Origin: Candidatus Coatesiibacteriota bacterium | GTDB taxonomy: Bacteria; B130-G9 | Reading direction: 5' to 3' | Length of the DNA: 6,679 bases | Assembly (NCBI GenBank): GCA_016929465.1 | Contig: JAFGIT010000330.1 | Location: 1 to 6,679 of the forward strand | In this document: piece after piece, positions 1 through 4,690 of the stretch | Layout: each line of letters starts with the position of its first letter | How positions within the stretch are numbered: the first letter of the stretch is position 1 | Position numbers and translations under genes: made by a program | Notes under the pieces: model-generated | Told to the model about the DNA's origin: nothing | Databases searched by the model: none | What the model saw: the letters and a program-made list of their open reading frames with translations, nothing else

Positions 1-60
1 GGCATGCCCCCCACCCAGAGGCTCAACACGACTATTAAGCGAATGGTATAGACGCATCAC

Positions 61-100
61 AGGGAACATGCAAGGGAACATACAAGGGAACATACAAGGA
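61..100. repeat. 12-bp tandem repeat, three units plus a partial fourth
   Basis: Units at 61-72 (AGGGAACATGCA), 73-84 and 85-96 (both AGGGAACATACA), then a partial AGG-A at 97-100. The first unit differs from the others by one base (G/A). The array lies about 190 bases before the TPR gene and is non-coding in any convincing frame. It could be a replication-slippage minisatellite or a short iteron-like protein-binding array; three units are too few to decide. Confidence 0.85.
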
Positions 101-125
101 TGAATAGGCCGGCAACCGCCCCTTG

Positions 126-180
126 CTTTGGAGTGCGGTCGACTAGGGGCCACTTTCCCTCGTCGCGGCTTGATTCGCCG
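126..180 (+). repeat. Degenerate interspersed repeat, copy 1
   Basis: The segment starts CTTTGGAGTGCGGT (126-139), has a 13-base variable middle, and continues as CTTTCCCTCGT...GGCTTGA (153-173). It matches the reverse complement of 1496-1549: about 12 of 14 bases in the first block and 20 of 28 in the second, with a one-base length difference in the middle. Its second half contains a weak CGGC/GCCG stem. It is non-coding and lies upstream of the TPR gene. It looks like a short palindromic dispersed (REP/MITE-like) element, and this copy is the more decayed of the two. Confidence 0.6.
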
Positions 181-285
181 GATGCCCTTGATCGTCGTTC
201 TGAATTTCAATACGATGCTGTTGAATATCTAATCGCAAAACCGGATTGAGCATTGATGAGATAATCAGACAATAGGAGTCTTCAG

Positions 286-1410
286 ATGCCGCGACGCATA
301 TTCCCGTTTCCTGGACACTTGATCTCGATGACAGCACCCGATCACGGCGGCTCTGAGAGCCTCAGGGACCGCATCAACTGGGATGCGACACCAGTCCAAC
401 TGGCGCTCGATAAGATGATGGAATTCAAGCCCCTGGAGCGACCGAAATGGGCAAAGGAGGAGACAGCCAAAATCGCGGAATCCGTAGATGGTCATTTCAG
501 GGGCGGGAAGCCGACCACGGAGAATTGGTTCGATTCCGCAGAGCTCTTTGACGCCGCCTATATCCTTGCGGGCAGATTCTCTGCCGATAGCGAAGATGCG
601 CGGAAATATTCGGACTTAGCCCTTCACGCCGCGAGGCTCTCTGTCGAGCAAGACCGCGAAACCGTCAGCATGGCATTCGGCTTCCCGAAGATTAACGAAA
701 GCCCGACGCGGGAATATGTCTGCGGGGAGTTGCTGAAAATCTTTCGAGATGACCTTAAGACCGCCCCTCATCCGGCGATCCCGCTATTCAACATATATTG
801 TGTCTATCAGAATTTGGGCGATGCAGATCTCGCTCATGAGTCGCTCGAAAAGGCACACGACCTCTGCCCGCTAGACTCCATGATTGCACCTTACATGATT
901 CGTTACCTGGAGGGCATCGGCGACTTCGATCGTGCAGACAAGATTCATGATGAGGTCTTTGGCAGAAGGCCCACTGAAGAGACGCTGGGGCTTTCTCATG
1001 ATGCGAGCGAGGCGGAGCGAAGCGCAGAGCGCTTCCGTCGAGAGCGTAAGCCCGAGCAGGCCCTGGAGGCACTCGGACGGGCATGGGCGATATTCGAGAA
1101 GATTGAAGAGATGCGGCGAAATGGGCGCGTCATAATTCCTCCGACTATAGGTCTCAGTCGAAATCGCGTCGCAACGCTCATTGGCCTAATCCACTCTGAA
1201 ATGGGAAATCTCGAACAGGCGATCAAGTGGTTGACGACCATTTCCTCAGGCGCTACGGCTATCAAGTTGCACTGGCCGAGAAACTCGTCGATGAGCCATC
1301 CGCAAGGGACGAGGTCATTCGCTACCTCGAGACCGCGAAGCTATACGGTTCCCGTGATAGGAAAGCGAGAGCGGAGGAACTGCTTCGGAAGGCTGAGGGT
1401 TGAAGGCTGA
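286..1410 (+). CDS. TPR-like repeat protein with a frameshifted C-terminus
   Basis: Cytoplasmic helical protein of unknown partner; TPR folds usually act as protein-protein scaffolds. The start at 286 is supported by AGGAG at 274-278, seven bases upstream; a second Met at residue 15 (base 328) has no ribosome site. There is no signal peptide or membrane segment. Helix-turn-helix repeats of TPR type are visible at about residues 163-197 (PAIPLFNIYCVYQNLGD..A...LEKAHDLCP), 198-232 (IRYLEGIGDFDRADKI....F.RRP), 247-275 (ERFRRERKPEQALEALGRAW) and 293-315 (IGLIHSEMGNLEQAIKWL). Residues 1-160 are mostly helical and not recognised. After about residue 315 the open frame gives a low-complexity basic tail unlike the rest, while the frame starting at 1230 continues a normal helical protein to a stop at 1401-1403. 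The intact ancestor was probably about 372 residues. The gene is therefore either a recent pseudogene, a C-terminal variant, or an assembly error. Confidence 0.8.
   Translation: MPRRIFPFPGHLISMTAPDHGGSESLRDRINWDATPVQLALDKMMEFKPLERPKWAKEETAKIAESVDGHFRGGKPTTENWFDSAELFDAAYILAGRFSADSEDARKYSDLALHAARLSVEQDRETVSMAFGFPKINESPTREYVCGELLKIFRDDLKTAPHPAIPLFNIYCVYQNLGDADLAHESLEKAHDLCPLDSMIAPYMIRYLEGIGDFDRADKIHDEVFGRRPTEETLGLSHDASEAERSAERFRRERKPEQALEALGRAWAIFEKIEEMRRNGRVIIPPTIGLSRNRVATLIGLIHSEMGNLEQAIKWLTTISSGATAIKLHWPRNSSMSHPQGTRSFATSRPRSYTVPVIGKRERRNCFGRLRVEG
1230..1403 (+). other. Displaced C-terminal coding segment of the TPR gene (frameshift)
   Basis: Read from base 1230, this frame gives VDDHFLRRYGYQVALAEKLV, then DEPSARDEVIRYLETAKLYG, then SRDRKARAEELLRKAEG and a stop. 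This is charged, amphipathic-helical protein in keeping with the upstream TPR repeats. The frame has no start of its own (stop at 1197-1199), so it is not a separate gene. One base lost around 1228-1240, next to the TGG-TTG codons, would explain it. No slippery heptamer is visible, so programmed frameshifting is unlikely. Confidence 0.8.
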
Positions 1411-1418
1411 AGGATGAA
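1391..1418. repeat. 7-bp tandem repeat over the TPR gene stop codons
   Basis: Four consecutive heptamers GGCTGAG, GGTTGAA, GGCTGAA and GGATGAA (consensus GGNTGAA). The TGA at 1401-1403 ends the natural TPR frame and the TGA at 1408-1410 ends the shifted frame, so both stops lie inside the array. Heptamer arrays of this kind are typical slippage repeats (STRR-like) at gene ends. Confidence 0.85.
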
Positions 1419-1434
1419 TCCAATGCGGATCCAA

Positions 1435-1468
1435 AAGGCCATATATTTGGGTAAGTACATCTGGCCTT
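1435..1468. repeat. Inverted repeat downstream of the TPR gene
   Basis: AAGGCCA at 1435-1441 is the exact reverse complement of TGGCCTT at 1462-1468, separated by 20 bases. It follows the TPR gene by 25 bases, but the long loop and absence of a T-tract make it a weak terminator candidate. Its role is unknown. Confidence 0.35.
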
Positions 1469-1495
1469 GAAGGGGCAGGAAACGGATTGATTAGA

Positions 1496-1549
1496 GGCGG
1501 TGTCAAGCCACCACGAGTGAAAGCGGCGTCGAGCCACCGCAGTCCAGAG
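1496..1549 (-). repeat. Degenerate interspersed repeat, copy 2 (inverted relative to copy 1)
   Basis: Read on the minus strand it begins CTCTGGACTGCGGT (1549-1536), with the second block at 1523-1496 (CTTTCACTCGT...GGCTTGA). It contains two small palindromes in series: GCGGTG/CGCCGC around a GCTCGA loop, and GTGGTG/CACCGC around a GCTTGA loop, each with one G-T pair. Together with copy 1 it brackets the TPR gene in inverted orientation. No transposase is present. Confidence 0.65.
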
Positions 1550-1565
1550 TGCCCTCGAATTCTGG

Positions 1566-1594
1566 TTGATTCCGGGCGTCCCGGGCTATATAGT
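1566..1594 (+). promoter_or_regulatory. Probable sigma70-type promoter of the serine hydrolase gene
   Basis: TTGATT (-35, 1566-1571) and TATAGT (-10, 1589-1594) are separated by exactly 17 bases. Transcription would begin near 1601, giving a leader of about 34 bases. The spacer contains a small perfect palindrome, CCGGG-CGT-CCCGG (1572-1584), which could be an operator or coincidence. Confidence 0.55.
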
Positions 1595-1634
1595 TATTGT
1601 GGGAATATCGCGCTGGATTGCATAGGGGAATGGT

Positions 1635-2855
1635 ATGTCGCAAGGCAGGGCGCTTGAGTATTTCGCCGAGCTGCACACGCTTGTAGAAGCGGCGATACGA
1701 GACCGGCTCTTTCACGGCTCAGTCTTTCTGGCGAAACGCGATAGCGATTGGATTCTACATCAGGCCAAGGGCTACATGGATGTGGATTCCAGGCAGAGGC
1801 CGATGGATGAAGAGGTCATCTTCGACGTCGCATCACTGACGAAAGTACTCGTAACAGCGCCATCAATAATGATACTCCGCGACGCCGGGCTGCTCGACAT
1901 AGAGGACCGGGTCGTCGATTACATTCCGGGATTCTGCGAGGGGCTGCGGTCCGAGGTCACGGTCCGCGACCTTCTGACGCATTCGTCCGGGCTCCCGGCA
2001 TGGGCGCCGCTATATCTCTTCGCCGATGACCGTGATGATGCAATCGACTTCATCAGCCAGCTCCCGCTCGAGAGCCCCCCGGGGGAGGCTATCCGCTACA
2101 GCTGCCTCGGCTTCATCATGCTCGGGAAGATCATCGAGACCGTATCCGGGCAGAATCTCGACGATTTCGCGACCGAGCGCATCTTTGAGCCGCTCGGCCT
2201 ACAGCAGACCTTCTTCAATCCCCCCGACGTGCTGAAGAACCGGGTCGCCCCGACCGAGGATGGCAACAGATACGAGCAGGAGATGGCAGCCCGTTATCTC
2301 GACGATTTCGACGAAATCGCGCCGGATGATGGCCCCTTGAGAGAGCGATATGAGCGAGCAAAGGGGCGGCTGGATAAGATGAAACGCTCTGGTCCTATTC
2401 ACGGGGAAGTTCACGATACGAACTGTCACTTCCTGGGCGGAGTGAGCGGGAATGCGGGCCTTTTCAGCTGCGCTTCGGACGTGATCCGCATGGCGGAGGA
2501 GTATATGCCGGGCGCATCTCCCAAGTTCGGGAATACCATTCTCTCCCCCGCGAGTCTCCACCTGATGGCAAGCCCGCATTGCGAGGCTGACGGTCAGAGA
2601 AGGGGCCTCGGCTGGCAGCTCGTCGAGGGCACTGCGACGAGCGCGGGGCGCGTATTGTCAACGAACTCGTTCGGGCACACTGGCTTTACTGGATGCAGCC
2701 TCTGGATCGACCCGGTGCGGGACCTGTCGATCGTGCTCCTATCGAACGCTGTAAGCCCTTCTCACGGCAGCCAAGGGATGAGGGAATTCCGGCCGAAGTT
2801 CCACGACCTGGTCGCGAAGTTCTCCGACTGCATATTCAAGCCTGCGTTGGTGTGA
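1635..2855 (+). CDS. Serine hydrolase of the beta-lactamase/PBP-like (class C, EstB-type) family
   Basis: Serine acyl-enzyme hydrolase; the substrate is unknown (family members include esterases, D-aminopeptidases and beta-lactamase relatives). Start at 1635 is supported by AGGGGA at 1624-1629. The 406 residues contain the family landmarks in order: S67-L-T-K70 (nucleophile and lysine, in DVASLTKVLVT), LLTHSSGLP (113-121), Y155-S-C157 (the YxN-type tyrosine motif), VHDTN (259-263) with LGGVSGNAGLFS after it, and H348-T-G350 in FGHTGFTG (the KTG-equivalent). Residues 211-256 form a longer charged insert before the VHD motif, including NRYEQEM. There is no signal peptide, so it is probably cytoplasmic, unlike true penicillin-binding proteins. 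The third position of the tyrosine motif is Cys where Asn or Asp is usual. The gene has its own promoter and a strong terminator, so it appears monocistronic. The superfamily call is secure; specificity is not. Confidence 0.92.
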   Translation: MSQGRALEYFAELHTLVEAAIRDRLFHGSVFLAKRDSDWILHQAKGYMDVDSRQRPMDEEVIFDVASLTKVLVTAPSIMILRDAGLLDIEDRVVDYIPGFCEGLRSEVTVRDLLTHSSGLPAWAPLYLFADDRDDAIDFISQLPLESPPGEAIRYSCLGFIMLGKIIETVSGQNLDDFATERIFEPLGLQQTFFNPPDVLKNRVAPTEDGNRYEQEMAARYLDDFDEIAPDDGPLRERYERAKGRLDKMKRSGPIHGEVHDTNCHFLGGVSGNAGLFSCASDVIRMAEEYMPGASPKFGNTILSPASLHLMASPHCEADGQRRGLGWQLVEGTATSAGRVLSTNSFGHTGFTGCSLWIDPVRDLSIVLLSNAVSPSHGSQGMREFRPKFHDLVAKFSDCIFKPALV

Positions 2856-2879
2856 ACCCGCTTATTTTGCGGGTTTTAT
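2855..2879 (+). terminator. Rho-independent terminator of the serine hydrolase gene
   Basis: AACCCGC (2855-2861) pairs perfectly with GCGGGTT (2869-2875) around a 7-base TTATTTT loop and is followed by TTAT. It starts on the last base of the stop codon, so it terminates the hydrolase transcript immediately. Confidence 0.85.
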
Positions 2880-2894
2880 CCGGTTCTTCCTATG

Positions 2895-2928
2895 CCCTCC
2901 CGCCAAGCGCGGGCGATTGGCGGGAGGG
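2895..2928. repeat. Perfect 12-bp inverted repeat in the spacer
   Basis: CCCTCCCGCCAA (2895-2906) and TTGGCGGGAGGG (2917-2928) are exact reverse complements around a 10-base GC-rich loop. There is no T-tract on the right; with the hydrolase terminator already upstream, this is more likely a REP-like dispersed element or a bidirectional roadblock than the primary terminator. Confidence 0.8.
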
Positions 2929-2998
2929 GAGGCTTAATTCTGGCGTCCTCGAATCCGTAGGCTTGGCCTTTGGCCTGCGCACGACGGCTATTCACATG

Positions 2999-3015
2999 AT
3001 GCCCCGCCGGGGCAT
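2999..3015. repeat. Short GC-rich hairpin
   Basis: ATGCCCC (2999-3005) pairs with GGGGCAT (3009-3015) around a GCC loop. It is non-coding and lacks a T-tract. It may be another intergenic palindromic repeat. Confidence 0.5.
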
Positions 3016-3149
3016 TGGCTGAGCGAAACAGATCTATACATGCGTAGATTTGGCCTTCTACCGGCGAAGGGCATTCGTCCGACGCGGCGCTTCGCAGTTT
3101 TTGGGATAATGCGGAATCCGAAGGTCATGTCGAGGACCCGGTCTTACCC

Positions 3150-3175
3150 GAATTCCCCGCCTCGGAATTCCCCGC
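3150..3175. repeat. 11-bp direct repeat upstream of the first SUMF1 gene
   Basis: GAATTCCCCGC occurs at 3150-3160 and again at 3165-3175, a 15-base period. The second copy also forms a small TCCCC/GGGGA stem (3169-3182). The pair lies immediately before a TTGACA box, so a regulator-binding role is possible but unproven. Confidence 0.65.
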
Positions 3176-3182
3176 AGGGGGA

Positions 3183-3217
3183 TTGACACATTTTCTTATC
3201 CCGAGTGTTGCTATTGG
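3183..3217 (+). promoter_or_regulatory. Possible promoter of the first SUMF1 gene (good -35, poor -10)
   Basis: TTGACA at 3183-3188 is a perfect -35 match and lies about 95 bases before the start codon. At the ideal 17-base spacing the -10 is only TGTTGC; TATTGG (3212-3217) is too far away. A promoter is expected here because the preceding gene ends in a strong terminator. Confidence 0.3.
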
Positions 3218-3280
3218 ACGGATTCTGCCGAGTGTGTTTTCGGGCACGGTCACATCAACATTTGTGATAGGAGAAAGAGC

Positions 3281-4492
3281 ATGAAAGCAATTGCCGTTTG
3301 CGCAGCAATTGCGCTGGTCCTTGTTGTCTCGACGTTGTCCTCTGCCGAGCCAACGATATCCATAAGTACCGATAGGTCGAGCTATGCGGTAGGCGATACC
3401 GTTTATGTGAGCGTTGGCGTTCAGAATCAGACCGAGTCGACTTCTGTCGATCTCTGCATCGGTCTTCTGATGCCCGATGGCGCGATATATACGATGGGGC
3501 CGACGGGCTGGGCGTCATCGATAACGCCCTGGGCTGCGGGGCTTTGGATGCCGGGCAGTTTTGGCTTGACCGCGGAATTCGAGTTCGATTTGCCGTCGGT
3601 TTTGCCTTCGCCGCCGATAGCTCAAGACGGGGATTACTACTTCGCTGTGCTATGCCTGGATCCCGTGACCTGGGGCTGGGCTAGCAACCTGGGCCTCGCG
3701 CCGTTCAACTACAGCTCGGGAGCTCCCTCGATACACATGGTCTCGATCCCGGACGGATCGTTCGTCATGGGCTCGCCTGAGAGCGAGGCCGGTCGGCTCT
3801 ATGATGAAGGCCCCCAGCGGACGGTGAACGTCTCGGCGTTCAAGATCGCCGACAAGGAGATCACGCAGAAGAAGTGGGAGGAGATCATGGGTTGGAATGA
3901 CTGTTCGTTCAGGGGTGATGACCTCCCCGTCCATCGAGTCTCCTGGTTCGATTGCGTGGAATTCTGCAATCGCCTTTCGCAGGCGGAAGGCAGGACTCCC
4001 TGTTATTCAATGACCATTTCGTCCTATGATGGAAACCATATCTCCTCAGCTGATGTGAATTGGAATCCGAACGCGAACGGTTATCGTCTTCCGACCGAGG
4101 TGGAGTGGGAGTATGCCTGTCGGGCGGGAAGCACAACCCGGTTCTACGGGGGAGATTCCGACGCGGACCTTAACGCTATCGGCTGGTTTTACGGCAATTC
4201 GGACTCGACGATACACCAAGGCGGCGTTAAGGCGGCAAATGCCTTCGGCCTTTATGATATGAGCGGCAACGTGTGGGAATGGTGCTGGGACTGGCATGAT
4301 TCTGGCTATTATGGGACGAGGCCAAATCCGGATAGCAATCCGACCGGCCCAGATGATGGAACGCTGCGAGTTTTCCGCGGGGGCTGTTTCATAGATTACG
4401 CCGCGAGCTGTCGCTCCGCAGAACGGAACGGGACCAATCCTGGTTCTGTTGACAGCGGGATAGGCTTCCGCGTCGCGATGACGACTGAGTAA
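3281..4492 (+). CDS. Secreted SUMF1-domain protein, array copy 1
   Basis: Exported protein of 403 residues with an FGE/C-type-lectin-like fold. Start set by AGGAGAA at 3269-3275. Signal peptide: MK then a hydrophobic core to residue 16, with likely cleavage after SSA22 before EP; there is no lipobox, so it should be free in the periplasm or outside. Residues 23-148 form an Ig-like beta-sandwich of uncharacterised type (TDRSSYAVGDTV..., VDLCIGLLMPDGAIY, PPIAQDGDYYFAVLCL, WASNLGLAPFNY). SUMF1 spans 153-400: IPDGSFVMGSP, DEGPQRTV, EITQKKW, FCNRL...CY (C229, C241), GYRLPTEVEWEYACRAG, AFGLYDMSGNVWEWCWDW, FRGGCF...CRSAER and GFRVA. True FGE has Cys-X4-Cys after RGG; here the cysteines are C369 and C377, with Asp at the first catalytic position, so formylglycine synthesis is unlikely. 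No sulfatase or DinB/EgtB domain is nearby. A binding or structural role is inferred. Confidence 0.92.
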   Translation: MKAIAVCAAIALVLVVSTLSSAEPTISISTDRSSYAVGDTVYVSVGVQNQTESTSVDLCIGLLMPDGAIYTMGPTGWASSITPWAAGLWMPGSFGLTAEFEFDLPSVLPSPPIAQDGDYYFAVLCLDPVTWGWASNLGLAPFNYSSGAPSIHMVSIPDGSFVMGSPESEAGRLYDEGPQRTVNVSAFKIADKEITQKKWEEIMGWNDCSFRGDDLPVHRVSWFDCVEFCNRLSQAEGRTPCYSMTISSYDGNHISSADVNWNPNANGYRLPTEVEWEYACRAGSTTRFYGGDSDADLNAIGWFYGNSDSTIHQGGVKAANAFGLYDMSGNVWEWCWDWHDSGYYGTRPNPDSNPTGPDDGTLRVFRGGCFIDYAASCRSAERNGTNPGSVDSGIGFRVAMTTE

Positions 4493-4519
4493 TCGCTTCC
4501 CACTTTTCTGAGTTAGCCT

Positions 4520-4548
4520 GCGAGGGGCCGGAACTGCCGGTCCCTCGC
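4520..4548. terminator. Strong hairpin after SUMF1 copy 1 (possible terminator or RNA end)
   Basis: GCGAGGGGCCGG (4520-4531) pairs with CCGGTCCCTCGC (4537-4548) as a 12-bp stem with one G-U pair and a 5-base AACTG loop. It begins 28 bases after the stop codon. No T-tract follows, so it is either a non-canonical terminator or a stabilising 3' structure on the copy 1 transcript. Confidence 0.55.
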
Positions 4549-4636
4549 GTGCCACAGCGCTGCGTCAATTCGTATTGCATTTGGCTGGCAATCGGAGCAT
4601 TTTCCCATCCAAGAATCTCTATTTGCTGGAGGAAGT

Positions 4637-4655
4637 TGCCGCTCTCAGAGCGGCA
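4637..4655. repeat. Hairpin in the leader of SUMF1 copy 2
   Basis: TGCCGCTC (4637-4644) is a perfect partner of GAGCGGCA (4648-4655) with a TCA loop. It lies 24 bases before the ribosome site of copy 2. It could modulate translation or read-through from copy 1; no alternative pairing with the ribosome site is obvious. Confidence 0.55.
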
Positions 4656-4678
4656 GAAGATATTTGGCATTATTCGAT

Positions 4679-4685
4679 GGAGGGA
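4679..4685 (+). promoter_or_regulatory. Ribosome binding site that fixes the start of SUMF1 copy 2
   Basis: GGAGGGA lies six bases before ATG at 4691. The frame is open from an earlier ATG at 4664, but that start would add nine residues (MALFDGGNR) in front of the signal peptide and would place this ribosome site inside the gene. The 4691 start also gives the same 403-residue length as copy 1. Confidence 0.85.
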
Positions 4686-4690
4686 ATAGA

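Larger units (their letters stand above)
2856..3280. other. Gene-free spacer rich in hairpins
   Basis: No open frame here has a ribosome site or protein-like composition. Besides the terminator, it holds a perfect 12-bp inverted repeat (2895-2928), a hairpin (2999-3015), an 11-bp direct repeat (3150-3175) and a possible -35 box (3183-3188). CCGAGTGT occurs twice (3202-3208 region and 3230-3236 region) upstream of the first SUMF1 gene, and could be an operator pair or chance. No structured RNA family or tRNA was recognised. Confidence 0.5.

Noticed and set aside
260-265. GATAAT as the -10 of a promoter for the TPR gene
   Set aside because: No acceptable -35 lies 15-19 bases upstream (the region there is AAAACC-like), and it would leave a leader of only about 15 bases.
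1228-1250. Programmed ribosomal frameshift in the TPR gene
   Set aside because: No X-XXY-YYZ slippery heptamer or A/T-run is present and no downstream stem or pseudoknot was seen; a simple indel is more likely.
2199-2579. 126-residue minus-strand open frame inside the serine hydrolase gene
   Set aside because: It overlaps the conserved VHD and LGGV regions on the other strand and has no family motif of its own, so it is an antisense shadow.
2693-3022. 109-residue plus-strand open frame spanning the hydrolase 3' end and the spacer
   Set aside because: It starts within the hydrolase gene in another frame, reads through the terminator and the 12-bp inverted repeat, and has no ribosome site.
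4046-4555. 169-residue open frame on the minus strand opposite SUMF1 copy 1
   Set aside because: It is antisense to a strongly supported gene, has no recognisable motif, and is rich in Arg/Pro/Ala as expected for a shadow of GC-rich coding sequence.
4664-4690. Upstream start for SUMF1 copy 2
   Set aside because: It would add nine residues before the signal peptide, lacks a good ribosome site, and includes the GGAGGGA site that serves ATG 4691.
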